Positions 1 through 9,417 of a stretch of 64,000 nucleotides of DNA are shown here, in pieces. Below the pieces are notes generated by a model. The model saw only the letters and a list, made by a program, of their open reading frames with translations. It searched no databases and was not told where the DNA came from. Both the position numbers and the translations under genes were made by a program. Location of the stretch: positions 1,674,001-1,738,000 of the forward strand of contig NZ_JAVBIJ010000001.1 in NCBI RefSeq assembly GCF_032193765.1, in the 5' to 3' direction. Position 1 is the first letter of the stretch. The number at the start of each line of letters is the position of its first letter. The stretch comes from Rhodoferax potami. Its GTDB lineage: Bacteria > Pseudomonadota > Gammaproteobacteria > Burkholderiales > Burkholderiaceae_C.

Positions 1-299
1 CCGCCTTGCCAGACGTACAAGACTTCCAGCGGATGGCTGGCGTAGTAGCCGGGCTTGTAGAACAGGCAGTAGCCTATGCGCCCACCGAGCACCACGCCCA
101 TAACACCGAGGAACAAAATGTCCTCAATGTCCTTGAACGACCAAGCACCCTGCCCTGCCGCAAATGCAGGCTGACGCAGCCTGCGCGCGCCCAAGTACAG
201 GAATAGCCCAAAAGCGACGAGGTAGGTCAGGCCGTACCAATGCACAGCGACCGGGCCCAATTGCAGCGCAATCGGGTCAATTTGAGGATGAATCAGCAT
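1..299 (-). CDS. lgt: Prolipoprotein diacylglyceryl transferase, N-terminal part (runs off window)
   Basis: This is the first 99 codons of Lgt, the inner-membrane enzyme that moves diacylglycerol from phosphatidylglycerol onto the lipobox cysteine of prolipoproteins. Translating the minus strand from the ATG at 299 gives [20 protein letters not shown], then a first membrane segment ([20 protein letters not shown]), then the [14 protein letters not shown] stretch that is characteristic of the family. The rest of the gene lies beyond position 1. It is downstream of ilvD on the same strand, separated by a hairpin, so it probably has its own promoter or depends on read-through. The protein pattern is unmistakable to me. 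Confidence 0.9.
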   Translation of the reverse strand, partial: MLIHPQIDPIALQLGPVAVHWYGLTYLVAFGLFLYLGARRLRQPAFAAGQGAWSFKDIEDILFLGVMGVVLGGRIGYCLFYKPGYYASHPLEVLYVWQG

Positions 300-302
300 G
301 AA

Positions 303-344
303 AACCTAAAAAGCACACCGGAGCAGCCTACTGCCCCGGTGTGC
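303..344 (-). terminator. Rho-independent terminator after ilvD
   Basis: A 9-bp stem, GCACACCGG pairing with CCGGTGTGC (313-321 with 336-344), is followed on the minus strand by a short T tract (308-312). It lies just after the ilvD stop and before lgt. The T tract is short, so termination may be partial. Confidence 0.6.
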
Positions 345-351
345 GGGCTGC

Positions 352-2208
352 TTAATCGAGCAACGAGAGGTCGCGCACGGCGCCCTTGTCGGCAGACATG
401 ACCAACTTGGCGTAGGCCTTGAGAGCGGCTGTCACCTTGCGGGGGCGTGGTTGGGCAGGCTTCCAGCCCAGCTTGTCCTGCTCTACGCGGCGGGCTGCCA
501 ACTCTTCATCCGAAACCAGCACGTTGATCGAACGGTTGGGGATGTCGATGCGGATACGGTCGCCATTGCGAACCAGGCCGATAGCACCACCCGCAGCCGC
601 TTCAGGCGAAGCGTGACCGATGGACAGACCTGAGGTACCGCCAGAGAAGCGGCCATCGGTCAACAGCGCGCAGGCCTTGCCCAAGCCCTTGGACTTGATA
701 TAGCTGGTGGGGTACAGCATCTCTTGCATGCCGGGGCCGCCCTTGGGGCCTTCGTAACGCACGATGACCACGTCACCCGCTACCACCTTGTCGGCCAAAA
801 TATTGGCGACCGCTTCGTCTTGCGACTCCACCACGTGGGCAGGGCCTTCAAACACCAGCAAGCTGTCATCCACGCCCGCGGTTTTGACGACACAACCATT
901 GAGCGCAATATTGCCGACCAGCACCGCCAAACCGCCTTCTTTGCTGAAGGCGTGCTCCACAGAGCGGATGCAGCCTGTAGCGCGGTCGGTGTCGAGGCTG
1001 GGCCAACGGGCGGCCTGGCTGAACGCCACCTGGGTAGGAATCCCGCCGGGGCCAGCCTTGTAAAAGGTCTTGACCGCGTCCGACGGGTTGCGGGCAATAT
1101 CCCACTGGTCGAGCGCGTCCTTCATGGTTTTGCTGTGCACAGTAGCCAAGTCGGTGTGTAAACGGCCCGCGCGGTCCAGTTCACCCAGAATGCCCATGAT
1201 GCCGCCTGCGCGGTGCACGTCTTCAATGTGGTACTTGTCCGTGTTCGGGGCGACTTTGCACAGCTGCGGCACGATCTTGGACATGCGATCGATATCGGCC
1301 ATGGTGAAGTCGATTTCCGCTTCCTGGGCAATGGCCAGAATGTGCAAGATGGTGTTGGTGGAGCCGCCCATGGCAATGTCCAGCGCCATCGCGTTCTCGA
1401 AGGCCTTGAAGCCCATGGAGCGCGGCAGGATGCTGCTGTCCTCCTCTTCGTAGTAACGCTTGCAGAGCTCCACCACCAGATGACCCGCACGCTTGAACAA
1501 TTGCTCGCGGTCGGCGTGGGTTGCCAACACGGTACCGTTACCGGGCAAAGACAAGCCCAGAGCTTCGGTCAGGCAGTTCATGGAGTTGGCGGTGAACATG
1601 CCAGAGCAAGAGCCGCAGGTGGGGCAGGCAGAGCGCTCGACTTCCGCAACATCCGCATCGCTGACCTTGTCGTCTGCGGCCATGACCATGGCATCGACCA
1701 AGTCGAGCTTTCGGAACTCAATTTTCTGGGTCGTGGGGTTGAGCAACTTGACCTTGCCGGCCTCCATCGGGCCGCCGGACACAAAAACCACGGGAATGTT
1801 CAGGCGCATAGCGGCCATCAACATGCCGGGGGTGATCTTGTCGCAATTGGAGATACACACCATGGCATCGGCGCAGTGCGCGTTAACCATGTATTCCACG
1901 CTGTCAGCAATGATGTCGCGGCTAGGCAGCGAATACAACATGCCGTCATGGCCCATGGCGATACCGTCGTCCACGGCAATCGTGTTGAACTCTTTGGCAA
2001 CACCGCCCGCTGCCTCGATCTCGCGCGCGACCAACTGACCCAAGTCTTTGAGGTGCACGTGGCCCGGCACGAACTGGGTGAACGAATTCACGACGGCGAT
2101 GATGGGCTTGCTGAAGTCAGCATCCTTCATGCCGGTCGCGCGCCACAAAGAGCGTGCACCGGCCATGTTGCGGCCGGCAGTGGAGGTCTTGGAACGGTAA
2201 GCTGGCAT
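352..2208 (-). CDS. ilvD: Dihydroxy-acid dehydratase
   Basis: Dehydrates 2,3-dihydroxy-isovalerate and 2,3-dihydroxy-3-methylvalerate to the keto acids that precede valine, leucine and isoleucine. The 618-aa length matches the longer E. coli-type IlvD. Candidate Fe-S ligands are visible: Cys122 in [12 protein letters not shown], and the cluster [18 protein letters not shown] (Cys195, Cys198, Cys201). The C-terminal part carries [22 protein letters not shown], a family signature. It is separated from the ilvI/ilvH/ilvC and leuA genes about 9 kb away, so the pathway is split into at least two loci. A hairpin terminator follows it. Start ATG at 2208 gives the usual [20 protein letters not shown] opening. 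Confidence 0.97.
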   Translation of the reverse strand: MPAYRSKTSTAGRNMAGARSLWRATGMKDADFSKPIIAVVNSFTQFVPGHVHLKDLGQLVAREIEAAGGVAKEFNTIAVDDGIAMGHDGMLYSLPSRDIIADSVEYMVNAHCADAMVCISNCDKITPGMLMAAMRLNIPVVFVSGGPMEAGKVKLLNPTTQKIEFRKLDLVDAMVMAADDKVSDADVAEVERSACPTCGSCSGMFTANSMNCLTEALGLSLPGNGTVLATHADREQLFKRAGHLVVELCKRYYEEEDSSILPRSMGFKAFENAMALDIAMGGSTNTILHILAIAQEAEIDFTMADIDRMSKIVPQLCKVAPNTDKYHIEDVHRAGGIMGILGELDRAGRLHTDLATVHSKTMKDALDQWDIARNPSDAVKTFYKAGPGGIPTQVAFSQAARWPSLDTDRATGCIRSVEHAFSKEGGLAVLVGNIALNGCVVKTAGVDDSLLVFEGPAHVVESQDEAVANILADKVVAGDVVIVRYEGPKGGPGMQEMLYPTSYIKSKGLGKACALLTDGRFSGGTSGLSIGHASPEAAAGGAIGLVRNGDRIRIDIPNRSINVLVSDEELAARRVEQDKLGWKPAQPRPRKVTAALKAYAKLVMSADKGAVRDLSLLD

Positions 2209-2268
2209 GGTGTGAAATAGATATTCGGTTGAACAGAGTGGGGGCGCCAGAGATTATCCTCCAGCCCC

Positions 2269-2514
2269 TCAGCGACGTTTTTTAGACCCCTGCAGCCCCA
2301 TGGCTTCCCGCTGGCGGTCTATGCGGGCCTGCTTGCGGGCATTTTCCTTGTCCATGGCCTTGCGTTTGGTGTAGCCGGAACTGTCCGCCCACGCCCACCA
2401 GGCAATTGCCAGTGCAAAAGGCACCAGAACCTGCCACCAAGCCCACGCGGCTACCGGCTCGATCAGCAGGTATTTCATGGCCAGAAGAATCAAACCCAAA
2501 CCCAGAAAATACAT
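2269..2514 (-). CDS. Small Trp-rich membrane protein (TIGR04438-like)
   Basis: An 81-aa protein with an N-terminal hydrophobic segment (about residues 1-20), a second Trp-rich hydrophobic stretch (WAWWQVLVPFALAIAWWAWA, about 24-43) and a strongly basic, charged tail ending in KKRR. This matches what I know of the Burkholderiales small Trp-rich protein family TIGR04438, whose function is unknown. It likely sits in the inner membrane with the basic tail in the cytoplasm. It is divergent from the cytochrome c gene and lies 60 bases upstream of ilvD on the same strand, so it could share a transcript with ilvD. Confidence 0.75.
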   Translation of the reverse strand: MYFLGLGLILLAMKYLLIEPVAAWAWWQVLVPFALAIAWWAWADSSGYTKRKAMDKENARKQARIDRQREAMGLQGSKKRR

Positions 2515-2547
2515 AGTATTTGCTCCAATGTGTTGCCCCTGTTTCTA

Positions 2548-2586
2548 TTGGGGGGGTCAACCTGCGTTACTACAATCCCGTTGTAG
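2548..2586 (+). promoter_or_regulatory. Putative promoter and palindrome upstream of cytochrome c gene
   Basis: TTGGGG (2548-2553), a 17-base spacer and TACAAT (2571-2576) form a plausible sigma-70 promoter. The -10 box is inside a perfect inverted repeat, CTACAA-TCCCG-TTGTAG (2570-2586), about 30 bases before the ATG at 2616. The repeat could be an operator or an mRNA 5' hairpin. The assignment rests on pattern only. Confidence 0.4.
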
Positions 2587-2615
2587 AGATGTTAGCGAAA
2601 CAACAGAGGCTTCAG

Positions 2616-2927
2616 ATGAATCATTTTCTATCGCGTAGTTGGGTGCTCTCCTTGGTGTTGCTCAGCCCCCTCGCTTGGGCGGATCAGGGCTTGGCCAAGT
2701 CCAAAAACTGCATGACCTGCCACATGATGGACAAAAAAGTGCTCGGCCCTGCGTTCAAAGACGTGGCCACCAAGTACAAGGGGGACAAGACAGCCGCAGA
2801 CCGGCTTGCCACCAAGATCATGAAAGGTGGTAGCGGCGCCTGGGGCACCGCTTACATGCCGGCGAATTCGCAGGTCAGTGAAGCCGAGGCCAAGAAATTG
2901 GCGGCTTGGGTTCTCTCGCTGAACTAA
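2616..2927 (+). CDS. Periplasmic class I cytochrome c (c551/c552-like)
   Basis: A 103-aa precursor. The start ATG at 2616 follows an AGAGG ribosome site and opens a clean signal peptide (MNHFLSRSWVLSLVLLSPLAWA). The mature part carries one haem c motif, CMTCH (with the preceding K-S-K-N), a glycine-rich GGSGAWG segment, a candidate axial methionine in the segment TAYMPANSQ, and a closing helix AEAKKLAAWVLSLN. This is the layout of small electron-carrier cytochromes c551/c552. An upstream in-frame start at 2520 would add 32 residues before the signal peptide and is less likely. It is transcribed alone and ends in a strong bidirectional terminator. The redox partner cannot be told from the neighbours. 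Confidence 0.85.
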   Translation: MNHFLSRSWVLSLVLLSPLAWADQGLAKSKNCMTCHMMDKKVLGPAFKDVATKYKGDKTAADRLATKIMKGGSGAWGTAYMPANSQVSEAEAKKLAAWVLSLN

Positions 2928-2944
2928 GCTGGTCACTCACCACG

Positions 2945-2976
2945 AAAAAAGCCGCTAAAAACTAGCGGCTTTTTTT
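2945..2976. terminator. Bidirectional terminator between cytochrome c gene and acs
   Basis: GCCGCTA (2951-2957) pairs with TAGCGGC (2963-2969) around a 5-base loop. The stem is flanked by an A run on the left and a T run on the right, so it can end transcription from both convergent genes. Confidence 0.9.
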
Positions 2977-3023
2977 ATGGGCAGGCGCCACAGGCGCCCA
3001 CCGTATCGAAAAACTAAGCTGGC

Positions 3024-5021
3024 TTAGTAAGCTTGGCCCAGTTGGTCCAGGATGGCTGGATTCTCCAGGGTGCTGGTGTCCTGGGTAATGGACTCACCCT
3101 TGGCCAAGGAGCGCAGCAAGCGGCGCATGATCTTGCCGGAACGGGTCTTGGGCAGGTTTTCACCAAAGCGGATATCTTTGGGCTTGGCGATAGGTCCAAT
3201 TTCTTTGGCAACCCAGTCGCGCAGTTCTTTGGCGATCGCTTTGGCTTCGTCGCCGCTGGGGCGGGCCCGCTTCAGCACCACAAAAGCGCAAATTGCCTCG
3301 CCCGTCAAATCATCGGGGCGGCCGACCACGGCAGCTTCTGCGACCAGATCGGACTTGGACACGAGCGCGGACTCAATTTCCATGGTTCCCATGCGGTGGC
3401 CGGACACGTTGAGCACGTCATCAATACGGCCGGTGATACGGAAATAGCCACGGTCTGCACTGCGCACCGCGCCGTCGCCGGCCAGGTAAAGCTTGCCGCC
3501 CATCTCCTCGGGGAAATAGGCCTTTTTAAAACGCTCAGGGTCATTCCAGATGGTGCGGATCATGGAAGGCCACGGGCGCTTGACGACCAAGATGCCACCG
3601 GTTCCATTGGCAATGTCATTGCCAACTTCATCGACGATGGCAGCCATGATTCCGGGCAGGGGCAGTGTGCAGCTACCGGGAACCAGCGGCGTGGCACCAG
3701 GCAGCGGGGTCATCATGTGGCCACCGGTTTCGGTTTGCCAGAAGGTGTCCACAATGGGGCATTTCTCATGGCCGACGTTTTTGTAATACCACATCCATGC
3801 TTCGGGGTTGATGGGTTCACCCACCGAGCCGAGAATGCGCAGGCTCGACAGGTCGGAGCGGTCGGGGTGCACAGAGGCATCGCTCTCAGCGGCCTTGATC
3901 AGCGAACGGATCGCAGTCGGCGCCGTGTAGAAGATGGTGCACTTATGGCGCTCAATCATTTGCCAGAAGCGACCGGCGTTCGGGAAGGTGGGCACACCCT
4001 CAAAAATGATCTGGGTAGCGCCAGCAGCCAGAGGGCCGTATGCCACATAGGTATGGCCCGTGATCCAGCCGATGTCAGCCGTGCACCAGAACACGTCCTC
4101 AGGCTTCAAGTCAAAGGTCCAATCCATGGTGAGCTTGGCCCACAGCAAATAGCCGCCTGTGGAATGCTGTACGCCCTTGGGCTTGCCGGTAGAACCCGAG
4201 GTGTAGAGGATGAACAAGGGGTGCTCAGCGCCCACGGGCACCGGTGCGCAGTCGGTGCTTTTGCCGGCAAGTGCTTCATCAAACGTTTTGTCGCGCCCTG
4301 CCACCATGTTGCAAGCCGTTTTGGTGCGTTGGTACACGTACACATTCTTGATGGACTCGCAGCCACCCATGGCAATGCCCTCGTCCACGATGGACTTCAA
4401 GGGCAACTCTTTGCCGCCGCGCATCTGGTAGTTGCTGGTGATCACCGCCACCGCACCTGCGTCAATGATGCGCTCTTGCAAAGCCTTGGCCGAGAAGCCG
4501 CCAAACACCACACTGTGGGTGGCGCCGATACGGGCGCAGGCCTGCATCGCAATCACGCCTTCAAGGGTCATGGGCATGTACACCAGTACCCGGTCGCCCT
4601 TTTGGATGCCGTCTGCCTTGAGTGCATTGGCAAACTGGCTGACCCGTGCCAACAGCTCTTTGTAGGTGGTTTTGGTGACAGTGCCGTCATCGGCCTCAAA
4701 AATGACTGCCACTTTGTTTTCGGTGGGCGTGCCGATGTGCTTGTCCAGGCAGTTCGCGGACGCATTCAACTCGCCGTCATCAAACCATTTGTAAAACGGT
4801 GCGTTGGACTCGTCCAAAGTGCGGGTGAAAGGCTTGTTCCACACCACGTTTTCCTTGGCCAAGCGGGCCCAGAAACCTTCGAAGTCTTTCTCGGCTTCGG
4901 CGCAAAGGGCGTTGTAGCCCTCCATGCCGGAGATGCGGGCCGCTTTGACCGTGGCTTCACTGGGTGGGAACACCCGGTTTTCAACCAACATGGACTCGAT
5001 AGCAGAAGATGATGCGCTCAC
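3024..5021 (-). CDS. acs: Acetyl-CoA synthetase (AMP-forming)
   Basis: Activates acetate to acetyl-CoA through an acetyl-AMP intermediate. The 665-aa length is normal for Acs. Visible motifs are the AMP/phosphate loop [11 protein letters not shown] (residues 273-283), [17 protein letters not shown], the [10 protein letters not shown] adenine-binding motif, and the C-terminal [11 protein letters not shown] with Lys630. In the family that lysine is the regulatory acetylation site. The start at 5021 gives the usual Ser-rich N-terminus before the conserved region. The gene is monocistronic between the terminator at 2945-2976 and the divergent fumarase gene. No cognate regulator is adjacent. Confidence 0.97.
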   Translation of the reverse strand: MSASSSAIESMLVENRVFPPSEATVKAARISGMEGYNALCAEAEKDFEGFWARLAKENVVWNKPFTRTLDESNAPFYKWFDDGELNASANCLDKHIGTPTENKVAVIFEADDGTVTKTTYKELLARVSQFANALKADGIQKGDRVLVYMPMTLEGVIAMQACARIGATHSVVFGGFSAKALQERIIDAGAVAVITSNYQMRGGKELPLKSIVDEGIAMGGCESIKNVYVYQRTKTACNMVAGRDKTFDEALAGKSTDCAPVPVGAEHPLFILYTSGSTGKPKGVQHSTGGYLLWAKLTMDWTFDLKPEDVFWCTADIGWITGHTYVAYGPLAAGATQIIFEGVPTFPNAGRFWQMIERHKCTIFYTAPTAIRSLIKAAESDASVHPDRSDLSSLRILGSVGEPINPEAWMWYYKNVGHEKCPIVDTFWQTETGGHMMTPLPGATPLVPGSCTLPLPGIMAAIVDEVGNDIANGTGGILVVKRPWPSMIRTIWNDPERFKKAYFPEEMGGKLYLAGDGAVRSADRGYFRITGRIDDVLNVSGHRMGTMEIESALVSKSDLVAEAAVVGRPDDLTGEAICAFVVLKRARPSGDEAKAIAKELRDWVAKEIGPIAKPKDIRFGENLPKTRSGKIMRRLLRSLAKGESITQDTSTLENPAILDQLGQAY

Positions 5022-5189
5022 AGGTTTGTCTCCTCGGATTTTTTGAAAACTGCGCGCATGGTTATCCCATGCACTTACAAATCACTGACTGATATCGGTC
5101 AAGGCCCGCCGTCAGGCTGGTGCAGGTGTGATTCGATAAACTCAGCGGGTTTGCCCTTCACTGCTATCCAATCTCTGAAAAGACCGACC

Positions 5190-6743
5190 ATGACCACCTC
5201 TATCCGCCAGGCTGACCTGATCGAATCCGTGTCTGCCGCGCTGCAGTACATCAGCTACTACCACCCCGCCGACTACATCGCCCACCTGGCCCGCGCCTAC
5301 GAGCGCGAGCAGAGCCCGGCCGCCAAAGACGCGATCGCCCAAATCCTGACCAACAGCAAAATGAGCGCGACCGGCCACCGCCCCATTTGCCAGGACACCG
5401 GCATCGTGAACGTGTTCCTCAAAGTCGGTATGGATGTGCGATGGGAGGGCTTCACCGGAAGCTTGGACGACGCCATCAACGAAGGTGTGCGCCAAGGCTA
5501 CAACCACCCCGACAACACTTTGCGCGCCTCGGTGGTTGCGGACCCTGAGTTTTTGCGCAAGAACACCAAAGACAACACCCCGGCGGTGATCTTCACGGAA
5601 ATCGTGCCCGGCAATACGGTCGAAGTGACCGTGGCAGCCAAAGGCGGCGGCTCCGAGAACAAAAGCAAAATGGTCATGCTGAACCCCGGCGATTCGGTGG
5701 TGGACTGGGTCTTGAAGACCGTTCCCACCATGGGCGCTGGCTGGTGCCCGCCCGGCATGCTGGGCATCGGCATCGGCGGCACCGCTGAAAAGGCAGTCCT
5801 GATGGCGAAAGAGAGCCTGATGGACGATTTGGACATGTATGAACTGCAGACCAAAGCCGCAACCGGCGCCGAACTCAACAATGTGGAAAAAATGCGCTTG
5901 GAGCTGATGGAGAAGGTCAATGCGCTGGGCATTGGCGCACAGGGCTTGGGCGGATTGACCACCGTGCTGGACGTCAAGATCAAGATGTACCCGACCCACG
6001 CAGCCAGCAAACCGGTCGCCATGATCCCGAACTGCGCCGCCACCCGCCACGCCCATTTTGTGTTGGACGGCAGCGGCCCTGTGTATCTGGATCCACCCAG
6101 CTTGGACCTCTGGCCCAACGTCAACTGGACACCCGACTACGAGACCAGCAAAAAAGTGGACCTCAATACCCTGACCAAGGAAGAAGTCGCCAGCTGGAAA
6201 CCAGGCCAGACTTTGTTGTTGAACGGCAAGATGCTCACCGGCCGTGATGCCGCGCACAAACGCATCCAGGGCATGCTGGCCAAGGGCGAAAAACTGCCTG
6301 TGGACTTTGCCAACCGGGTGATCTATTACGTGGGACCCGTTGACCCGGTTCGCGATGAAGCCGTGGGCCCCGCCGGTCCGACAACCGCCACCCGCATGGA
6401 TGGATTCACGGAGATGATGCTGGCGCAAACCGGACTGATTGCCATGATCGGCAAGGCAGAGCGCGGCCCCGTTGCCATCGAAGCAATCAAGAAACACCAG
6501 AGCGCCTACCTGATGGCGGTGGGCGGTGCGGCCTACCTGGTGTCCAAGGCCATCAAAACCGCCAAAGTGGTCGGTTTTGAAGACATGGGCATGGAAGCGA
6601 TTTACGAGTTTGACGTCGTTGACATGCCTGTTACCGTAGCGGTGGACGCTGGTGGCACCAGTGCCCACATCACAGGGCCTGAGGAGTGGAAAAAGAAGAT
6701 CGCTACCGGCGAGTTCAAGTCCATTCCTGTCACCTCGCGTTAA
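5190..6743 (+). CDS. fumA: Fumarate hydratase class I (Fe-S dependent)
   Basis: Interconverts fumarate and L-malate in the TCA cycle with an oxygen-sensitive [4Fe-4S] cluster. The two halves of the single-chain class I enzyme are fused: an N-terminal alpha domain (CQDTGIVNVFLKVG, with the first cluster cysteine at about residue 67; GIGIGGTAEKA) and a C-terminal beta domain (GPAGPTTATRMDGF, AVGGAAYLVSKAIK). Starting at 5190 (MTTSIRQADLIESV) gives 517 aa, usual for this type. The in-frame upstream extension to 5043 lacks conserved features. murI follows only 19 bases after the stop, so the two may be cotranscribed. The exact symbol (fumA or fumB) cannot be decided from sequence. Confidence 0.93.
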   Translation: MTTSIRQADLIESVSAALQYISYYHPADYIAHLARAYEREQSPAAKDAIAQILTNSKMSATGHRPICQDTGIVNVFLKVGMDVRWEGFTGSLDDAINEGVRQGYNHPDNTLRASVVADPEFLRKNTKDNTPAVIFTEIVPGNTVEVTVAAKGGGSENKSKMVMLNPGDSVVDWVLKTVPTMGAGWCPPGMLGIGIGGTAEKAVLMAKESLMDDLDMYELQTKAATGAELNNVEKMRLELMEKVNALGIGAQGLGGLTTVLDVKIKMYPTHAASKPVAMIPNCAATRHAHFVLDGSGPVYLDPPSLDLWPNVNWTPDYETSKKVDLNTLTKEEVASWKPGQTLLLNGKMLTGRDAAHKRIQGMLAKGEKLPVDFANRVIYYVGPVDPVRDEAVGPAGPTTATRMDGFTEMMLAQTGLIAMIGKAERGPVAIEAIKKHQSAYLMAVGGAAYLVSKAIKTAKVVGFEDMGMEAIYEFDVVDMPVTVAVDAGGTSAHITGPEEWKKKIATGEFKSIPVTSR

Positions 6744-6762
6744 GCCATTGCCGATCGAGAGC

Positions 6763-7569
6763 ATGCACCCCATCGGGGTGTTTGACAGCGGCCTGGGTGG
6801 CCTGAGCGTCCTGCGGGCGCTCAGGGCCGAGTTGCCGCTCGAGAGGTTTGTCTATGTCGCCGACAGTGGCCATGCGCCCTATGGTGAGAGGGATGACGAT
6901 TACCTCATCCATCGGTCCGGCACGATCAGCCGCTGGCTGCAAAGTCAGCACCAGATCAAAGCACTGGTCGTAGCCTGTAACACGGCAACTGCGGCAGCCA
7001 TCCATGTGCTGCGGGCAGAGCACCCTGGCTTGCCCATCATCGGCATTGAGCCGGCACTCAAACCCGCCGTGGCAGCGAGCCAAACAGGCGTGATCGGGGT
7101 GATGGCAACGCCAAGCACCCTGAAGAGCGAGAAGTTCCAACGTTTGCTGGCCAGCCTGCAAGGCCAAGCACGATTTGTTCTTCAACCCTGCCCCGGACTT
7201 GCACTGGCCATCGAACAGCTAGACGCTACAAAAACAGGAGCGGCCTGCGCAACATTTACGGGGGCCATGGGCACTTTTGGCACTCAAACTGGCGAGATGG
7301 ACACCTTGGTATTGGGCTGCACACACTACCCATTTGCCGAGTCTCCACTGCGCATGGGAACCGGAGACAAGGTGCGCTATCTGGAAGGCGGCGCACCGGT
7401 CGCTCGCCAGACACGACGACTGCTAGCAAAAGCCGATCTTCTGCAGACCCAAGAATCTCCCGATGCAGGCCGGATTGACTTCCACAGCACTGGCGATCCA
7501 CAAACATTAGCCCGTGCGGCTGAGCACTGGCTCGGGATCTCAGATACCGCGCATGAATTGAGGATTTAG
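6763..7569 (+). CDS. murI: Glutamate racemase
   Basis: Makes D-glutamate for peptidoglycan. The start at 6763 gives [20 protein letters not shown], the standard racemase opening with the catalytic-region Asp8-Ser9. The catalytic cysteines are Cys72 in [11 protein letters not shown] and Cys186 in [10 protein letters not shown], so the enzyme looks intact at 268 aa. Residues about 155-172, just before the second active-site motif, are encoded by a copy of a dispersed 55-bp repeat (7225-7279) and do not resemble the usual helix found here in the family. It lies 19 bases downstream of the fumarase gene. Confidence 0.95.
   Translation: MHPIGVFDSGLGGLSVLRALRAELPLERFVYVADSGHAPYGERDDDYLIHRSGTISRWLQSQHQIKALVVACNTATAAAIHVLRAEHPGLPIIGIEPALKPAVAASQTGVIGVMATPSTLKSEKFQRLLASLQGQARFVLQPCPGLALAIEQLDATKTGAACATFTGAMGTFGTQTGEMDTLVLGCTHYPFAESPLRMGTGDKVRYLEGGAPVARQTRRLLAKADLLQTQESPDAGRIDFHSTGDPQTLARAAEHWLGISDTAHELRI
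7225..7279 (+). repeat. Dispersed 55-bp repeat, copy inside murI
   Basis: GCTACAAAAACAGGAGC followed by a segment ending in GGGCACTTTT aligns base by base, without gaps, with the copies at 50998 and 47224. It is read in frame in murI (ATKTGA...). It was identified by my own comparison of copies in this window. Confidence 0.65.
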
Positions 7570-7584
7570 GGAAAGAGAGCGACT

Positions 7585-7661
7585 TGGCGTGCCCGGAGGG
7601 GATCGAACCCCCGACCCACAGCTTAGAAGGCTGTTGCTCTATCCGACTGAGCTACGGGCAC
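7585..7661 (-). tRNA. tRNA-Arg (TCT)
   Basis: The minus strand reads GTGCCCGTAGCTCAGTCGG as acceptor and D arm, then anticodon loop CTTCTAA (anticodon TCT), a T arm with GGTTCGATCC, acceptor CGGGCAC, discriminator G and an encoded CCA. It is 77 nt and decodes AGA/AGG. It sits downstream of tRNA-Pro on the same strand, 54 bases away. Confidence 0.95.
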
Positions 7662-7715
7662 AAAGAACAAAGGCCCCAAAGCGTTAAAACTTCAGAGCCT
7701 TTGATTTTTAAAAAG

Positions 7716-7792
7716 TGGTCGGGGCGGCGGGATTCGAACTCGCGACCCTCTGCTCCCAAAGCAGATGCGCTACCAGGCTGCGCTACACCCCG
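7716..7792 (-). tRNA. tRNA-Pro (TGG)
   Basis: The minus strand reads CGGGGTGTAGCGCAGCCTGG, then anticodon loop TTTGGGA (anticodon TGG), GTTCGAATCCCG T arm, acceptor CGCCCCG, discriminator A and an encoded CCA. It is 77 nt. It closely follows the usual proteobacterial tRNA-Pro and is probably cotranscribed with the Arg tRNA. Confidence 0.95.
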
Positions 7793-7862
7793 ACAGCTGG
7801 TATTCTAACCTGATAAAACTGCTGTTTCCAGCTTCGTCATCGTTTTTTTGCACCTCCCCTCC

Positions 7863-8603
7863 ATGCCTACATCGTCACCCCTGCTGCCTTGGTTGGAACC
7901 CGGCGAATCATTTCCGAGTACCTCTGCAGCTTGGGGAGAGGACTCACCTGCCCCAGGCTTGCTCGCAGCCGGCGGCGATCTGGAGCCCGCGACATTGCTC
8001 CGCGCCTACTCCAATGGCATCTTTCCCTGGTACAACGAAGGCCAACCCACACTTTGGTGGAGCACTAGCCCACGGATGACGTTGTGGGTGGATGAGTTCC
8101 GGCTCCACAGGTCACTCAAGAAAACCATCCGGCGTTTCCGGGACACCCCGGGTTCTGAAATACGGGTGGACAGCTCTTTCGAAAAAGTCATTGAAGCCTG
8201 CTCTTTGACCCCTCGCGATGGACAAAATGGCACATGGATACTGCCGGAAATCCGGGCGGCATATCTGCGCTTGCACCATGCAGGACATGCACACAGCATT
8301 GAGACTTGGCAAGATGGTGAATTGGTTGGCGGCTTGTACTGCGTCTGCATCGGTCACGCCGTGTTTGGCGAATCGATGTTTGCAAGGCGAACCGACGCAT
8401 CCAAACTGGCTTTGGCCGCATTAATGGCGATTGCCCGCTACCACAAGGTCGCATGGATTGATTGCCAGCAGGTCACCTCACATCTGGCCTTCATGGGCGC
8501 ACGGCCGATCGACAAAAAGGCATTCCAGCAGTGCCTAGACTCCGCCATACCGAAGCCGCCCATCCAGTGGGACTTTGACAGCCTATACTGGAATTACTTG
8601 TAG
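7863..8603 (+). CDS. aat: Leucyl/phenylalanyl-tRNA-protein transferase
   Basis: Adds Leu or Phe from charged tRNA to N-terminal Arg/Lys of proteins, creating an N-degron for ClpS/ClpAP. Family motifs are visible: [63 protein letters not shown], and [18 protein letters not shown]. Starting at 7863 gives 246 aa; an in-frame ATG-less extension to 7848 adds only five residues. The next gene, bpt, is 20 bases downstream and acts in the same pathway, so the two likely form an operon. Confidence 0.95.
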   Translation: MPTSSPLLPWLEPGESFPSTSAAWGEDSPAPGLLAAGGDLEPATLLRAYSNGIFPWYNEGQPTLWWSTSPRMTLWVDEFRLHRSLKKTIRRFRDTPGSEIRVDSSFEKVIEACSLTPRDGQNGTWILPEIRAAYLRLHHAGHAHSIETWQDGELVGGLYCVCIGHAVFGESMFARRTDASKLALAALMAIARYHKVAWIDCQQVTSHLAFMGARPIDKKAFQQCLDSAIPKPPIQWDFDSLYWNYL

Positions 8604-8623
8604 TCAGCTTGCGAAACTCTGCC

Positions 8624-9382
8624 ATGACCGATCTGACGGATCTCCCCATCCAAACACTGCAGTTTTATGCCACTGCGCCGTACGACTGCAGTTACCTCTC
8701 GGACCGACAAGCCCGCTCCCAAGTAGCCACTCCCAGCCACATCATTGACACGGCGACCTACTCCAGCCTCGTTGAGAGGGGCTTCCGGCGCAGCGGCATG
8801 TTCACCTACCGCCCTTACTGTGATGGGTGCCAGGCCTGCACCCCGCTACGCATTCCGGTGGAACAATTCCAAGCCAACAAGAGCCAGAAAAGAGCGGCAA
8901 GACAACACACCAACTTGCAGGCCCGCGTACTAAACCTCGGCTTTTCGAGAGAACACTACGACCTCTATCTGCGCTACCAACTCGCCAGACATGCCGGAGG
9001 CGGTATGGATGAGGACAGCATCGATCAGTATGTGCAGTTTCTGCTGCAGAGTCGCGTGAACTCCCGCTTGGTTGAGTTTCGGGAAGCGACAGATAGCCAG
9101 CAAAGCTTGGGTGCACTCAAAATGGTGTCCATTTTGGATGTCCTGGACAACGGCCTATCCGCGGTGTACACGTTTTTTGCTCCTGATGAAGGCGCCAGCT
9201 ATGGAACCTTCAATGTGCTGTGGCAGATTGAGCAGGCCAAACAGCTTGGCCTGCCTTATGTTTACTTGGGCTATTGGATTGAGAGCAGCCCGAAGATGCA
9301 ATACAAGGCCAACTTCAAACCGCATGAAATTTTGGTGAATGGCAACTGGAATGCAACAGGGCTATTGAACCCACAGGTGTAG
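8624..9382 (+). CDS. bpt: Aspartate/glutamate leucyltransferase (N-end rule)
   Basis: Bpt/Ate-type transferase that attaches Leu to N-terminal Asp or Glu. It has the N-terminal domain typical of the arginyl-transferase fold ([18 protein letters not shown], then [25 protein letters not shown] with the CxxC pair) and the C-terminal domain ([35 protein letters not shown]). The start ATG at 8624 gives 252 aa, the normal length. It follows aat by 20 bases and so extends N-degron tagging to acidic N-termini. Confidence 0.94.
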   Translation: MTDLTDLPIQTLQFYATAPYDCSYLSDRQARSQVATPSHIIDTATYSSLVERGFRRSGMFTYRPYCDGCQACTPLRIPVEQFQANKSQKRAARQHTNLQARVLNLGFSREHYDLYLRYQLARHAGGGMDEDSIDQYVQFLLQSRVNSRLVEFREATDSQQSLGALKMVSILDVLDNGLSAVYTFFAPDEGASYGTFNVLWQIEQAKQLGLPYVYLGYWIESSPKMQYKANFKPHEILVNGNWNATGLLNPQV

Positions 9383-9417
9383 GGGCTTTGACGGGTTAAC
9401 ATCGGCCAAGAAGCACC

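Noticed and set aside
1213..2220. Long plus-strand ORF opposite ilvD
   Set aside because: It is antisense to a clear gene, His/Gly-rich without domains, and typical of open shadow frames in GC-rich coding DNA. The same holds for 3033-5012, 5142-6773, 14075-15805, 15921-17564 and 53885-55780.
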